DNA of 64,000 nt from Chromohalobacter nigrandesensis (GCF_023061285.1 NZ_JAKGAM010000008.1:62001-126000); one strand, 5' to 3'; positions 18,818 to 30,318 are shown, counted from the stretch's first letter. Numbers and translations are program-made. The notes: generated by a model from the letters alone, not told the origin.

Positions 18818-21070
18818 ATGTCGGAGCAGTCCTGTGCGCCGACCGAGCGCGGTATCCTCATCATCGGGTTGGGCCTGATCGGCGGCTCGCTGGCGGCGGC
18901 CTTGAAGGAAGCGGGCTTCGAGGGGCGGATTGTAGCCTGTGACCGTGATGCCGACGAAGTGGCGCGTGGCATCGATATGGGGCTGATCGATGCAGGCAGT
19001 ACCGAGCTGGCCCCTTGGGTGGCCGACAGCAGCTTGATCGTGCTGGCGGTGCCGGTGTTGGCGATGGAGGCCGTGCTGCGCGAGTTGGCGCCACATCTCG
19101 GCGATCAGGTGATCACCGATGTCGGCAGCACCAAGGGCGCCATCGAGGCGACGGTCGAACGCGTTTTCGGTGACATGCCGCCGCGCTTCGTACCAGGGCA
19201 TCCGATCGCGGGGTCCGAAAAAAGCGGCGTGACGGCGTCCAATCCCGCGCTTTATCGCCGCCATAAGGTGATACTGACGCCGCGCGACACTACCGATCCC
19301 GATGCCTTGGCGCGTGTGAGAGCGCTATGGGCGGCATGCGGGGCGCAACTGCTGGAAATGGACGTGGCACGTCACGATCAGGTCTTGGCGCGCACCAGTC
19401 ATCTCCCCCATTTGCTGGCGTTTTCGTTGGTCGACACTCTGGCACGTCAGGACGAGCGCCTGGAGATCTTTCGCTATGCGGCGGGGGGCTTTCGCGATTT
19501 CACGCGTATCGCCGGTAGCGACCCGGTCATGTGGCGCGATATCTTCAGTGCCAACCGCGAGGCGGTGCTGGGCGCACTGGATGAGTTCGAGGCGGGCGTT
19601 GCTCGTTTACGACGCGCCATGACCGACAATGATGGCGATGCCATGCTGGCGGTCTTCGATCGTGCCAGTCATGCGCGGCAGTATTTCGATACGCTTTTGA
19701 ACCAGACGAGTTATCAAGCGATGGAACAATGCAATATCCGTTACCGCGTGAGTCCCGGTGGCGATGTGCGCGGCCGGATCCGCGTGCCGGGAGACAAATC
19801 GATTTCGCATCGCTCGATCATGCTCGGTGCGCTTGCCGAAGGCGTGACCGAAGTGCATGGCTTCCTCGAGGGCGAGGATAGCCTGGCGACGCTGCAGGCG
19901 TTTCGTGACATGGGCGTGGCCATCGAAGGTCCGCACCAGGGGCGCGTGACCATCCATGGCGTCGGCTTGCATGGCCTGACGGCGCCTGCCGGCCCCCTTT
20001 ATGTGGGCAATTCAGGTACGGCCATGCGTCTGTTCGCCGGCTTGCTGGCCGGGCAGGCCTTCGATACCGAATTGACCGGCGATGTGTCGCTCAACAAGCG
20101 GCCGATGGGTCGGGTGGCCGATCCGCTGCGCGAGATGGGCGCGGTGATCGAAACCGCCGAGGGCGGCCGGCCGCCGCTGACGATTCGCGGCGGCCAGGAC
20201 CTTCGCGGCATTCGTTATGACATGCCCATGGCGAGCGCCCAGGTGAAGTCCTGCCTGTTGCTCGCAGGGCTCTATGCCGAGGGTGAGACGCGGGTGCGTG
20301 AGCCGGCACCGACGCGCGATCACACCGAGCGCATGCTCAACGGCTTCGGTTATGCGGTGCAGCGCGCCGCTGACGAGGCCTGGCTACAGGGCGGCGGGCG
20401 TTTGACGGCGGCGCCCATCGACGTGCCGTCGGATATTTCGTCGGCGGCGTTCTATCTGGTGGCGGCGGCCATTACGCCCGGTTCGGATCTGCTCCTGGAG
20501 CATGTGGGTACCAATCCGACGCGTATCGGGGTCATCAATATCCTCAAGGCCATGGGCGCCGATCTTGAATTGCTCAATCCTCGGGAAGTCGGCGGTGAGC
20601 CGGTCGCCGATATTCGCGTTCGCCATGCGCCGCTCAAGGGGATCGATATTCCCGTGGATCAGGTGCCACTGGCCATCGACGAGTTTCCCGTGCTGTTCAT
20701 TGCTGCGGCCAATGCCGAAGGCGTGACACGCTTGCGAGGCGCGGAAGAATTGCGCGTCAAGGAATCCGATCGCATCCAGGCGATGGCCGATGGCCTGGCG
20801 ATCCTGGGTGTCGAGAATACCGTCCATCCCGATGGCATCGACATCGTCGGTCGCGCCGACGCCAGCGATACGCATGTCGCGCATTATCGCGGCGGGCATG
20901 TCGATAGCCTGGGTGATCATCGCATTGCCATGGCCTTCGCCATTGCCGCCTTGCGTGCCGAGGGTGAGATCGCCATCGATGACTGCGCCAATGTAACTAC
21001 GTCCTTCCCGGGGTTCGTTGACCTGGCGCGTCGCGTGGGCCTGTCGCTCGAAGAACAGGAGGTTTCATGA
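18818..21070 (+). CDS. tyrA-aroA: TyrA-AroA fusion: prephenate/arogenate dehydrogenase and EPSP synthase
   Basis: This is one 750-residue polypeptide with two shikimate/tyrosine pathway activities. Residues 1-300 are a NAD(P)-dependent TyrA with the Rossmann motif [19 protein letters not shown] and the DVGSTKGAI and [11 protein letters not shown] blocks. Residues from about 305 are a complete AroA (EPSP synthase): [35 protein letters not shown], and the C-terminal LRVKESDRI and [11 protein letters not shown]. The fusion is known in pseudomonads and some other gammaproteobacteria. The start codon abuts the pheA stop, and the stop overlaps cmk by 4 nt. Confidence 0.95.
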   Translation: MSEQSCAPTERGILIIGLGLIGGSLAAALKEAGFEGRIVACDRDADEVARGIDMGLIDAGSTELAPWVADSSLIVLAVPVLAMEAVLRELAPHLGDQVITDVGSTKGAIEATVERVFGDMPPRFVPGHPIAGSEKSGVTASNPALYRRHKVILTPRDTTDPDALARVRALWAACGAQLLEMDVARHDQVLARTSHLPHLLAFSLVDTLARQDERLEIFRYAAGGFRDFTRIAGSDPVMWRDIFSANREAVLGALDEFEAGVARLRRAMTDNDGDAMLAVFDRASHARQYFDTLLNQTSYQAMEQCNIRYRVSPGGDVRGRIRVPGDKSISHRSIMLGALAEGVTEVHGFLEGEDSLATLQAFRDMGVAIEGPHQGRVTIHGVGLHGLTAPAGPLYVGNSGTAMRLFAGLLAGQAFDTELTGDVSLNKRPMGRVADPLREMGAVIETAEGGRPPLTIRGGQDLRGIRYDMPMASAQVKSCLLLAGLYAEGETRVREPAPTRDHTERMLNGFGYAVQRAADEAWLQGGGRLTAAPIDVPSDISSAAFYLVAAAITPGSDLLLEHVGTNPTRIGVINILKAMGADLELLNPREVGGEPVADIRVRHAPLKGIDIPVDQVPLAIDEFPVLFIAAANAEGVTRLRGAEELRVKESDRIQAMADGLAILGVENTVHPDGIDIVGRADASDTHVAHYRGGHVDSLGDHRIAMAFAIAALRAEGEIAIDDCANVTTSFPGFVDLARRVGLSLEEQEVS

Positions 21071-21765
21071 GCTTGTCGCACGATGAAGTGCCCGTACTGA
21101 CCGTCGACGGGCCAGGCGGCGCAGGCAAGGGGACGGTCAGTCGCTTGATTGCCGAGCGGTTGGGCTGGCACTTGCTGGACTCCGGTGCGCTGTATCGTCT
21201 CACCGCGCTGGCGGCACTCAAGCACGGCCTGGTGCTGGACGATGAAGCCGCGTTGGCGACGTGTGCCGAAACCTTGGATGTCCGCTTCGTGGCGTGCGAT
21301 GGCGAAACGCGTATCGAGCTGGAAGGCCATGACGTGAGTGGCGACATTCGTACCGAACAGGTCGGCGACGTTGCTTCTCAGATAGCCTCGTTGCCTCGGG
21401 TGCGTGATGCGCTGTTGACGCGCCAGCGTGACTTTCGCGATATGCCGGGACTGGTAGCGGATGGGCGAGATATGGGGACGGTGGTATTCCCCCAGGCGTC
21501 CCTGAAAGTCTATCTGACGGCTTCGGCGGAAGAGCGGGCGCGGCGACGCCATGAACAGTTGCTGAATGCCGGTCGGGATGCTAATCTAACGAGTCTTCTA
21601 GAGGAAATTAAGGCTCGTGACGCGCGCGATATGCAGCGTGCCGTAGCGCCACTCAAGCCGGCAGACGATGCCGTCTTGTTGGATAGTACGAGTCTTGCGA
21701 TACCGGACGTGGTGGAGTGTATCGAAAGGCTGCTCAGTGCACGTGGGCTCGGCCTCCCGAACTGA
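21067..21765 (+). CDS. cmk: Cytidylate kinase
   Basis: Cmk phosphorylates CMP and dCMP to their diphosphates. The P-loop [20 protein letters not shown] is near residues 14-33, followed by LLDSGALYR, the [13 protein letters not shown] block and the [11 protein letters not shown] motif. The 232 residues are usual. The start overlaps the aroA stop (ATGA), as in the conserved aroA-cmk-rpsA order. The last third uses a few less common codons (CTA, TTA) but shows no sign of damage. Confidence 0.96.
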   Translation: MSLSHDEVPVLTVDGPGGAGKGTVSRLIAERLGWHLLDSGALYRLTALAALKHGLVLDDEAALATCAETLDVRFVACDGETRIELEGHDVSGDIRTEQVGDVASQIASLPRVRDALLTRQRDFRDMPGLVADGRDMGTVVFPQASLKVYLTASAEERARRRHEQLLNAGRDANLTSLLEEIKARDARDMQRAVAPLKPADDAVLLDSTSLAIPDVVECIERLLSARGLGLPN

Positions 21766-21959
21766 GTAGCTGGGGTGAAACGGGCACCCATCCGGAGACC
21801 CTGGCCAGACGTCATGACGTGTGCGGGCGATAATTGAGAGCCTTCGCAGGTCGAACCAGCGCCAACGTCCCCAGGGATATGTAGGAAAGGCCCGCGCTTG
21901 CTGGTGGTGCGGAGAATGAGCGGCCTGGCCGCTATTAACGTTGATCACGTAGGAACAAC

Positions 21960-23639
21960 ATGAGCGAAAGCTTTGCTGAACTGTTCGAACAGTCTCTCCA
22001 GGACATCAATATGGAACCCGGTGCCATCGTCATGGCAACCGTGGTCGATATCGAAGGTGACTGGATTACCGTCAACGCGGGTCTGAAGTCCGAGGGGCAA
22101 ATCCCCGTGGCGCAGTTCCGTGATGACAATGGCGAATTGACCATCTCCGTGGGAGATGAAGTCAAGGTTGCCCTTGAAGCCGTTGAAGACGGCTTCGGCG
22201 AGACGCGTCTGTCTCGCGAAAAGGCCAAGCGTGCCGAGGCCTGGAAAGAGCTGGAAGCGGCCTTCGAGAAGGACGAAATCGTCAAGGGCGTGATCAACGG
22301 CAAGGTCAAGGGCGGCTTCACGGTCGAAGTTTCTTCCATCCGCGCGTTCCTGCCCGGTTCTCTCGTCGACGTCCGTCCGGTACGCGATACTGCTCACCTA
22401 GAGCACAAAGAGCTGGACTTCAAGGTCATCAAGCTCGATCCCAAGCGTAACAACGTCGTTGTCTCTCGCCGTGCCGTTCTTGAGGCCGAGAACAGCGCCG
22501 AGCGTGAAGCGCTGCTGTCCACGCTTCAAGAAGGTCAGCAGATCGACGGTATCGTCAAGAACCTCACCGACTACGGTGCGTTCGTCGACTTGGGCGGCGT
22601 CGATGGCCTGCTGCACATCACCGACATGGCGTGGAAGCGCATCAAGCATCCCAGCGAGATTGTGGCCGTTGGTGATGAGGTCAACGTCAAGGTGCTCAAG
22701 TTCGATCGCGAGCGCAACCGTGTGTCTCTCGGCTTGAAGCAGCTGGGTGAAGATCCGTGGGTCAACATCAAGGATCGTTATCCGGAAAATACCCGCGTCA
22801 ATGCTCGCGTCACCAACCTGACCGACTACGGCTGCTTTGCTGAGCTCGAGGAAGGTGTCGAAGGCTTGGTTCACGTCTCGGAAATGGACTGGACCAACAA
22901 GAACATCCATCCCTCGAAGGTCGTGCAGGTCGGCGATGACGTGGAAGTCATGGTGCTGGATATCGACGAAGAACGTCGTCGTATCTCCTTGGGTATCAAG
23001 CAGTGCACCACCAATCCGTGGGAAGATTTCAGCGCGCGCTATAACAAGGGCGACCGCGTCTCGGGCACCATCAAGTCAATCACCGACTTCGGTATCTTCA
23101 TCGGTCTGGAAGGTGGTATTGACGGTCTGGTTCACCTGTCCGATATCTCTTGGAGCGAAACCGGCGAAGAAGCCGTGCGTAATTTCAAGAAGGGCGATGA
23201 AGCCGAAGCGGTCATTCTCTCGATCGATCCGGAACGCGAGCGTATCTCGCTCGGTATCAAGCAGCTCGAAACCGATCCGGTTTCCGAGTACTTGGCCGTC
23301 AACGACAAGGGCGCCATCGTCACCGGTCGCGTTGTCGAAGTCGATGCCAAGGAAGCACATGTCGAGTTGGCGACTGATGTTGTAGCCGTACTCAAGGCCT
23401 CCGAGATCAGCCCTGATCGCGTCGAAGATGCACGCAACGCGCTCAACGAAGGCGATAGCGTCGAAGCCAAGATCGTCGGTGTCGATCGCAAAAACCGTGC
23501 GATCAACCTGTCGGTCAAGGCGAAAGACCAGGTCGATACACGCCGTGCGATGGGCAAACTGCGCGATCAGGAAGCTGAGCCGCAGAAAGGCCCGACCACC
23601 ATCGGTGATCTGATCAAGCAGCAGATGGGCGGCGAATAA
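21960..23639 (+). CDS. rpsA: 30S ribosomal protein S1
   Basis: S1 binds mRNA and the 30S subunit and is needed for translation initiation on most mRNAs. Six S1 (OB-fold) repeats are visible: two N-terminal ribosome-binding repeats, then four RNA-binding ones, each with a YGxF or FGIF-type motif followed by GLVHVSEM or GLLHITDM. The 559 residues are exact for the family. The start has an AGGA site. The 194-nt leader downstream of cmk has no gene and probably contains the rpsA promoter and autoregulatory structure. In most relatives ihfB follows; here a terminator and trmJ do. Confidence 0.97.
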   Translation: MSESFAELFEQSLQDINMEPGAIVMATVVDIEGDWITVNAGLKSEGQIPVAQFRDDNGELTISVGDEVKVALEAVEDGFGETRLSREKAKRAEAWKELEAAFEKDEIVKGVINGKVKGGFTVEVSSIRAFLPGSLVDVRPVRDTAHLEHKELDFKVIKLDPKRNNVVVSRRAVLEAENSAEREALLSTLQEGQQIDGIVKNLTDYGAFVDLGGVDGLLHITDMAWKRIKHPSEIVAVGDEVNVKVLKFDRERNRVSLGLKQLGEDPWVNIKDRYPENTRVNARVTNLTDYGCFAELEEGVEGLVHVSEMDWTNKNIHPSKVVQVGDDVEVMVLDIDEERRRISLGIKQCTTNPWEDFSARYNKGDRVSGTIKSITDFGIFIGLEGGIDGLVHLSDISWSETGEEAVRNFKKGDEAEAVILSIDPERERISLGIKQLETDPVSEYLAVNDKGAIVTGRVVEVDAKEAHVELATDVVAVLKASEISPDRVEDARNALNEGDSVEAKIVGVDRKNRAINLSVKAKDQVDTRRAMGKLRDQEAEPQKGPTTIGDLIKQQMGGE

Positions 23640-23691
23640 GCCACGTCGCCGCTGCGTCTTCGACGCGGTGGCGGGTGCTTTATTGAGCCGT

Positions 23692-23725
23692 AAAAAAACC
23701 GCGCCTCTTCGAGGCGCGGTTTTTT
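23692..23725. terminator. Bidirectional intrinsic terminator between rpsA and trmJ
   Basis: The stem CCGCGCCTC / GAGGCGCGG with a TTC loop is flanked by an A-tract on one side and a T-tract on the other, so it can terminate both convergent genes. Confidence 0.92.
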
Positions 23726-23748
23726 GTGTCCGTCAGGCGGTATCTTGC

Positions 23749-24477
23749 TCAGGATCGACTGGTGTTTTCCAATGTCGTCAATACACCGCGCAGGATGGAG
23801 AGTTCCTTGCGAGTGGGTTGAGCGCGGGCGAAAAGTGCGCGTAGATGGTCTTCAGTGCGCGCATGAGGCTGAGTCAGAAACCCCGAGGAGGTCAGGGCCT
23901 GGTGCAGATGCGTTTCGAAGTGAGCCATCTGTTCGCGTGTCGGCAAGGCGGCCTGCTTGGATTTGGGCTGAGCGGCGATCGGTGTTTGGTGACGCCATGC
24001 ACGACGTACTTCGTAGGCGAGTATCTGCACGGCCTGTGCTAGATTGAGGACGCCGTAATCGGGGTTGGCGGGGATGCTGACCTGATGCGTGCAGTGCCGA
24101 ATTTCATCGTTGGTCAGTCCAGATCGCTCGCGACCGAAGACGAGTGCCACGGGGGCGTCATGCGCATACTCGACCATTTGGACGGCCATGGGCTCGGGGT
24201 CATCGAAATGGGGGAGGGGGAGGCTACGCAGACGGGCGCTGGCGCCGGCGACCTGGACGCAGTCCCCGACGGCTTGCGAAATGTGCGCGACGACGCGTGC
24301 GTTGTCGAGCACATCGGTCGCGCCAGCGGCGAGCCGAGTGGCCTCTTCATCGGGGAAACAGCGCGGATTGACCAATACCAGGTCGCTCAGGCCCATGGTT
24401 TTCATGGCGCGTGCGGCCTGGCCGATATTGCCGGGGTGGAATGTCTGAACGAGTACGATACGGATATTGGAGAGCAT
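23749..24477 (-). CDS. trmJ: tRNA (cytidine/uridine-2'-O-)-methyltransferase TrmJ
   Basis: TrmJ is a SPOUT-fold methyltransferase that modifies the 2'-hydroxyl of nucleotide 32 in the anticodon loop of several tRNAs. The N-terminus IRIVLVQTFHPGNIGQAARA, the FGRERSGLTNDE motif and the SAM-binding knot segment PANPDYGVLNLAQAVQ are all present. The 242 residues match E. coli TrmJ. In E. coli it sits by suhB/iscR; here it is next to rpsA and groEL. Confidence 0.93.
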   Translation of the reverse strand: MLSNIRIVLVQTFHPGNIGQAARAMKTMGLSDLVLVNPRCFPDEEATRLAAGATDVLDNARVVAHISQAVGDCVQVAGASARLRSLPLPHFDDPEPMAVQMVEYAHDAPVALVFGRERSGLTNDEIRHCTHQVSIPANPDYGVLNLAQAVQILAYEVRRAWRHQTPIAAQPKSKQAALPTREQMAHFETHLHQALTSSGFLTQPHARTEDHLRALFARAQPTRKELSILRGVLTTLENTSRS

Positions 24478-24560
24478 AGAACATCGCGATACAGTCGAAG
24501 GCAGGGCGATAGTGTACTTGGGCTACGGGCTACGCCAGGCTGATCTATACCCCGGACACG

Positions 24561-24591
24561 AAAAACCCCCGCCGGTTGCCCGGCAGGGGTT
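24561..24591 (-). terminator. Intrinsic terminator of groEL
   Basis: Read on the minus strand, a 12-bp stem (AACCCCTGCCGG, GCAA loop, one G-T pair) ends in a run of T residues, shortly after the groEL stop. Confidence 0.9.
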
Positions 24592-24628
24592 CGAGTCACG
24601 GGACAGTGCCCGGGAGTCTAGGCAGCGA

Positions 24629-26287
<1,659 letters not shown>

Positions 26288-26348
26288 TTAATGGCGCGAT
26301 CAAGTCGCGCAAACGTGAAACGAAAATATGACTGGTGAACGTCGTGAA

Positions 26349-26639
26349 TTACTCGGCAACGGCCAGAATATCGCTTTCGCTCATGATCAGGACTTCTTCA
26401 CCGTCGATTTTCTCTTTCTCGACGCCAAAGCCATCCTTGAAAATCACGGTATCACCCACCTTGACGTCCAGCGGGCGGACTTCGCCATTCTCGAGAATAC
26501 GGCCGTTACCGACAGCAAGGATTTCGCCGCGGGTCGGTTTCTCTTGAGCGTTACCCGGAAGCACGATGCCGCCAGCGGTCTTCTGTTCTTCTTCTGTGCG
26601 ACGGACAACGACGCGATCGTGCAAAGGACGGATTTTCAT
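26349..26639 (-). CDS. groS: Co-chaperonin GroES
   Basis: GroES is the 96-residue heptameric lid of the chaperonin. It begins [20 protein letters not shown] and includes the mobile loop ([15 protein letters not shown]) that docks on GroEL. The start has an AGGAGAACG ribosome site. The transcript probably begins at the heat-shock promoter upstream (26773-26800). The gene order fxsA-groES-groEL is the same as in E. coli. Confidence 0.98.
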   Translation of the reverse strand: MKIRPLHDRVVVRRTEEEQKTAGGIVLPGNAQEKPTRGEILAVGNGRILENGEVRPLDVKVGDTVIFKDGFGVEKEKIDGEEVLIMSESDILAVAE

Positions 26640-26684
26640 TGCTCACGTTCTCCTGATGGTTCTATGGATCATAGGACAATCCCG

Positions 26685-26699
26685 TTGAGCCAAGCTCAA
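26685..26699. repeat. Short inverted repeat in the groES leader
   Basis: TTGAGC and GCTCAA are separated by CAA, 46 nt upstream of groES. It is not the CIRCE operator (TTAGCACTC-N9-GAGTGCTAA). It may be an operator or chance. Confidence 0.4.
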
Positions 26700-26772
26700 G
26701 GGCGAAGGCTGTGCCTTCTGTTTATAAGGCCGACGCATCAAGGCGTTACGGCCGAATCATCTGTTAGGGGCT

Positions 26773-26800
26773 TGATTGGGTCGACGTATCCACTTTCAAG
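26773..26800 (-). promoter_or_regulatory. Candidate sigma-32 (heat-shock) promoter for groESL
   Basis: On the minus strand CTTGAAA (26800-26794) is followed after 13 nt by CCCAATCA (26780-26773). This resembles the RpoH consensus CTTGAAA-N(11-16)-CCCCATnT. It lies about 134 nt upstream of groES, just after the fxsA stop, and points the right way. Confidence 0.5.
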
Positions 26801-26818
26801 GGCCCTCCATGAATTTTT

Positions 26819-27349
26819 TCAATGCCGGGAATCATCCTTCCCTATGTAGTCGCCTTCGATCGGTTGTTCGTCATTCGCCTGACTGTTTTGCGAGGTCTTG
26901 TCTTGCGAAGTCTTGTCCGTGCGCCGAGTGTGTTCGTGCCAATCACTATCCGCGGTTTTTTCCTGCGCCGTGCCACTGGCGCCCATGGTAAAAAAGCGGC
27001 TGCGCCATCCTCCGCGCTTTAGTCCTCGGCCCAGCAAGCGGCGGCTGCTCGGGATGAGACACAGCAGTCCCAAGCCATCCGACAAGAAGCCTGGGGTGAC
27101 CAGCAAGGCTCCGCCAAAGATCAAGGCGGCCCCGGTAATCAACTCGTCCGAGGGGATTTCTCCCTGGGCAAACCGGGCCTGGGCACGCTGCAGGGTCTGT
27201 ACCCCTTCGCGTCGAATCAGGTGAAGGCCCAGTGCCCCGGATAGCAGCACCAATGCCAGCGTCGGAAGCAGACCGATCTGTCCGCCTATGGCGAACAGCA
27301 CCACGAAATCGAGTAGTCCGAAAAGCGTAATGAAAAGTAACAGTGGCAT
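26819..27349 (-). CDS. fxsA: FxsA family membrane protein
   Basis: FxsA is a small cytoplasmic-membrane protein that in E. coli relieves F-plasmid exclusion of phage T7; its cellular role is not settled. The first 105 or so residues are strongly hydrophobic with the family motifs (LFGLLDFVVLF, GALGLHLIRREG, GALLVTPGFLSDGLG), followed by a charged, Gln/Ser/Asp-rich cytoplasmic tail. The open frame runs 120 codons further upstream, but the ATG at 27349 has a GGAG site and gives MPLLLFITLFG. It lies upstream of groES, the E. coli arrangement. Confidence 0.9.
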   Translation of the reverse strand: MPLLLFITLFGLLDFVVLFAIGGQIGLLPTLALVLLSGALGLHLIRREGVQTLQRAQARFAQGEIPSDELITGAALIFGGALLVTPGFLSDGLGLLCLIPSSRRLLGRGLKRGGWRSRFFTMGASGTAQEKTADSDWHEHTRRTDKTSQDKTSQNSQANDEQPIEGDYIGKDDSRH

Positions 27350-27457
27350 GGCGGCTCCGTGTGATCTCGACTTCCCAGTAGATGGTGGCATGCGTGTGAA
27401 TTGCAAGGGAAACGAGGCGCTGATGCAAGCGTGTTGTGATCCCTGCGTGGAGACGCC

Positions 27458-27824
27458 ATGCGGTTTGATGGAACCGTGGTAGGTATAACGGGAGGCGTCA
27501 TCGTCAAAGTCACGAGCCTCTCGCGTGCCGGCAACATGGGGCAGGGTAATTACAGTGCCTCCAAGGCAGGGGGCGGCGTTGACGGTCACCTGGGCGAAGG
27601 AGCTGGCGCACCAAGGCATCCGTGTAGCGGCGGTAGCGCCGGGATTCATCGAAACCGAAATGACGGCGTCCATGCGTGCCGAAGTCCTCGAGAAAATCAG
27701 CAAGGGCATTCCCTTGGGATACCTGGGACAGCCGTGCGATATCGCCTCGAGCGTGCGTTATATCGTGGAAAACGACTACTTCACGGGACGGGTGCTGGAA
27801 TGCGATGGCGGGCTGAGGATCTAG
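27458..27824 (+). pseudogene. Remnant of a short-chain dehydrogenase/reductase (FabG-like)
   Basis: The piece begins like an SDR (MRFDGTVVGITGG) but then jumps directly to the catalytic region (IVKVTSLSRAGNMGQGNYSASKAG), so about 110 residues are missing. At 27572 a loss of 2 nt (or an equivalent shift) moves the frame. The rest continues in another frame as ALTVTWAKELAHQGIRVAAV, through IETEMTASMR to the family C-terminus TGRVLECDGGLRI. The YxxxK motif is in the first frame and the C-terminus in the second. It resembles 3-oxoacyl-ACP or acetoacetyl-CoA reductases. It cannot make a functional SDR. Confidence 0.85.
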
Positions 27825-27854
27825 TGACGCGTCGATATTTAGACGACCCCTGAC

Positions 27855-27906
27855 GCCGGTCGAAAAGACGCTCGCCGGATGCCGGTCGAAAAGACGCTCG
27901 CCGGAT
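27855..27906. repeat. Perfect 26-bp tandem duplication
   Basis: The unit GCCGGTCGAAAAGACGCTCG plus CCGGAT occurs twice in direct tandem with no mismatch, between the SDR remnant and the comEA-like gene. Each copy contains one arm (GACGCTCGC) of the comEA-like terminator plus its T-tract. Confidence 0.95.
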
Positions 27907-27923
27907 GCTCCCGTGCGAGCGTC
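27893..27923 (-). terminator. Terminator of the ComEA-like gene, with a duplicated 3' arm
   Basis: On the minus strand GACGCTCGC (27923-27915) pairs with GCGAGCGTC (27901-27893) across a 13-nt loop and is followed by TTTT. Because of the 26-bp duplication a second 3' arm with its own TTTT exists at 27875-27867, giving two alternative hairpins. Confidence 0.7.
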
Positions 27924-27934
27924 GGTAGCGTAGC

Positions 27935-28207
27935 TCAGAACGTGACACGATCGCCCAGGTCCTGCACCGTTCCTTCAGCGATACCTTTGACGCGGGTCAG
28001 GTCGTCGAGCGAGGCGAAAGGTCCATTCGCCTCGCGATCCTCGATGATCGCCTGTGCCTTGACGTCGCCGATGCCCGGTAGTTCGGTCAGTGCTTCAACA
28101 GAGGCATGATTGATGTCGATAGGCGCGGAGGCGTCTTCCTGGGCGACCGCGAGGGTAGTGACACTCAGTGCCAGCGTCAGTAGGGCACAGCTAAGTAAAT
28201 TTTTCAT
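27935..28207 (-). CDS. ComEA-like secreted helix-hairpin-helix protein
   Basis: A 90-residue protein with an N-terminal signal peptide (MKNLLSCALLTLALSVTTLA, cleavage likely after VAQ). It is followed by a tandem helix-hairpin-helix unit (INHASVEALTELPGIGDVKA ... LDDLTRVKGIAEG) that binds DNA without sequence preference. In naturally competent bacteria periplasmic ComEA pulls in DNA taken up by type IV pili, and a pilus operon is present in this window. Such short proteins are also common in bacteria with no proven competence. The AT-rich 221-bp region upstream holds its promoter. Confidence 0.88.
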   Translation of the reverse strand: MKNLLSCALLTLALSVTTLAVAQEDASAPIDINHASVEALTELPGIGDVKAQAIIEDREANGPFASLDDLTRVKGIAEGTVQDLGDRVTF

Positions 28208-28389
28208 GCGACCACTCCTTTAGGTATATCTTATTGAGAGATTTAACCTTACTCAGATTTCCATGTTCGCAATGTCATCTATATAGGACGTTTTTTGTAA
28301 GCTAATGACTACAATATAAAATAACTCTTATTGAATCTCGGGCAGTCGGAATACTCACAAGGTGCTAGGTCGCGACGCGGGGGCGGCGG

Positions 28390-28395
28390 TATAAT
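28390..28395 (+). promoter_or_regulatory. Candidate -10 box for pyrF
   Basis: A perfect TATAAT lies 33 nt upstream of the pyrF start codon, near the end of an AT-rich spacer. The -35 region is weak. Confidence 0.4.
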
Positions 28396-28428
28396 GCCGT
28401 CGTCATCATATTGCTTGCAGGAGACATC

Positions 28429-29130
28429 ATGCCGCGCCCCGACACGCCGTTGATCATCGCTCTCGATTACCCTGATCTCGACCAAGCGCTTGCCATGGCC
28501 GACCGGTTGGACCCCGCACGCTGCCGGGTCAAGGTTGGCAAAGAGCTATTCACGCGCAGTGGCCCGCGGGTACTTGAGGTACTGCATGCACGTGGCTTCG
28601 AGGTGTTTCTGGATCTCAAGTTTCACGATATTCCCAATACGGTGGCGGGCGCCGTCGAGGTGGCGGCGGATCATGGCGTGTGGATGGTTAACGTCCACGC
28701 CGGTGGCGGGCGGCGCATGATGGAAGCAGCCAGAGAGCGGCTCGAGAATCGCCGGCTCTCCACGCATCTGATTGCAGTCACTGTTCTGACCAGTATGGCG
28801 CGTGAGGATCTCGCCGAGATTGGCGTCGACGACGAGCCGTTGAGTCAGGTCGAGCGTTTGGCGGCGCTAGCGCAACGTAGCGGCATGGATGGGGTAGTGT
28901 GTTCGGCGCAGGAAGCAAGGGCGTTACGCGCGCTATGTGGCGAATCTTTCTTGAAGATCACACCGGGCATACGACCTAGCACTTCGAATGGCGATGACCA
29001 GCGCCGTACGTTGACCCCGGCCCAGGCTTTGGGGGCGGGGAGCACGCATCTGGTGATCGGTCGACCGGTGACGCAAGCCTTGGACCCGATGGCGGCATTG
29101 GGCGCTATCGAGCACGAGCTTGACCGCTAG
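28429..29130 (+). CDS. pyrF: Orotidine 5'-phosphate decarboxylase
   Basis: PyrF makes UMP from OMP, the last step of pyrimidine synthesis. The catalytic motif [13 protein letters not shown] and the phosphate-binding block ITPGIRP are present, with the VIGRPVT end of the TIM barrel. The 233 residues are usual. The ATG at 28429 follows a CAGGAG site. It is convergent with lapB; in E. coli pyrF lies downstream of lapB in the same direction. Confidence 0.96.
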   Translation: MPRPDTPLIIALDYPDLDQALAMADRLDPARCRVKVGKELFTRSGPRVLEVLHARGFEVFLDLKFHDIPNTVAGAVEVAADHGVWMVNVHAGGGRRMMEAARERLENRRLSTHLIAVTVLTSMAREDLAEIGVDDEPLSQVERLAALAQRSGMDGVVCSAQEARALRALCGESFLKITPGIRPSTSNGDDQRRTLTPAQALGAGSTHLVIGRPVTQALDPMAALGAIEHELDR

Positions 29131-29133
29131 TGA

Positions 29134-30318
29134 CTATTCGCCTTCCAGTCCGGTGATGGGTTTGGTGGTACCCCAGCTTTGGCAGCGCGGACATTGCCAG
29201 TGCAATTGGGCGCTGCCGAAACCGCAGCGATCACAGCGATGCCGGGGACGTGCTGCGAGTAGCTTCTGGGTATGCTGTTTGAGTAGCAACAGGCGCTCGC
29301 GGTCGCCATGGTCCTCGCCGATCAGGTAGAGGTCCATGAGGTAATCGACACCCCGCAAGCTGGGGTGCGCTTGAAGCTGCTCGCTGATCAATTCGATGGC
29401 GGCGTCCTGACCCTCGGTATTGAGTCGGGAAGCCGCCAGCATGATCACTACGCTGGTATAGTGCGTTTCTTGTAATTTCGCGTCCAGGAATGCACGCCAG
29501 CCCGCTTCGTCCTGCAGACGCCGATACGCCTCATGCAAGGGGTCGAGTATGACGGGAAGGAAGCCGGGGTCTTGCTCGGGGATGCGGCTGAGGTGGCGGA
29601 TGACCGCCTTGTAATGCCCGGTGTCGCGTTCGAGTTCAGCGAGCAACCACGTGGCTCGGATACAGCATTCATCGATCGATAGGGCCTGACGCAGACGCTT
29701 GCGGGCCACGCTGGGGCTCGCATTGTGCCGATCCTGTTGGGCGAGTTCGCAAAGCCAGTGAGCGGCTGCGCGCTTGATATCGGCATCCTGGCGGATGAGC
29801 TGCGGTGTGGCGACATCCAGCGCCTGTTGCCACTCCTTCTCTCGCTGTAGTAGATCGACCAGCAAGCGTTTGGCAGCGTCGCGCATCCCTTCGTCGGGAG
29901 TGTCCTTCACCAGTGTTTGCAGCAGGCGTTCGGCGCGATCGAGCAATCCCAGGTTCAGGAAATCCCGTGACAATTCCAGTTGCACGAGCCCGCCTTGATA
30001 AGACGTCAGTGTCGGGCGCGCCAATAGATTCTGATGAATCTTGACAGCGCGGTCGGCCTCACCGCGCGAACGAAACAGGTTACCCAGTGCGATGTGTGTC
30101 TCGATGGTATCGCTGTTGACCTCGAGCGCTTGTACAAACGTCTCGATAGCCTGATCCGGCTGCTCGTTGAGCAGATGATTGAGACCAATGAAATAGTCTC
30201 TGGGCAACGACACTTCGGGAGATAGGCGTTCGCGAACGCGACGGCGCTCGCGACGTCCGAGCCACCAGCCGATGGCAATCGCCGCGACCAATAGGCCAAG
30301 CAGCAGTGGATCAAGCAT
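29134..30318 (-). CDS. lapB: Lipopolysaccharide assembly protein LapB (YciM)
   Basis: LapB is a membrane-anchored cytoplasmic TPR protein that controls LPS synthesis by promoting FtsH degradation of LpxC. It has a single N-terminal membrane helix (MLDPLLLGLLVAAIAIGWWL), a basic segment, about nine TPR-like repeats, and a C-terminal rubredoxin-like metal site (CDRCGFG ... CPRCQSW). The 394 residues match the family. Its ATG directly follows the lapA stop. It ends only 3 nt from the convergent pyrF stop, with no visible terminator. Confidence 0.94.
   Translation of the reverse strand: MLDPLLLGLLVAAIAIGWWLGRRERRRVRERLSPEVSLPRDYFIGLNHLLNEQPDQAIETFVQALEVNSDTIETHIALGNLFRSRGEADRAVKIHQNLLARPTLTSYQGGLVQLELSRDFLNLGLLDRAERLLQTLVKDTPDEGMRDAAKRLLVDLLQREKEWQQALDVATPQLIRQDADIKRAAAHWLCELAQQDRHNASPSVARKRLRQALSIDECCIRATWLLAELERDTGHYKAVIRHLSRIPEQDPGFLPVILDPLHEAYRRLQDEAGWRAFLDAKLQETHYTSVVIMLAASRLNTEGQDAAIELISEQLQAHPSLRGVDYLMDLYLIGEDHGDRERLLLLKQHTQKLLAARPRHRCDRCGFGSAQLHWQCPRCQSWGTTKPITGLEGE

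Noticed and set aside
26685-26699. CIRCE-type HrcA operator in the groES leader
   Set aside because: The inverted repeat does not match TTAGCACTC-N9-GAGTGCTAA in sequence or spacing.
27855-27906. Two repeats suggested a CRISPR array
   Set aside because: Only two identical units in direct tandem with no spacers; explained as a duplicated terminator arm.
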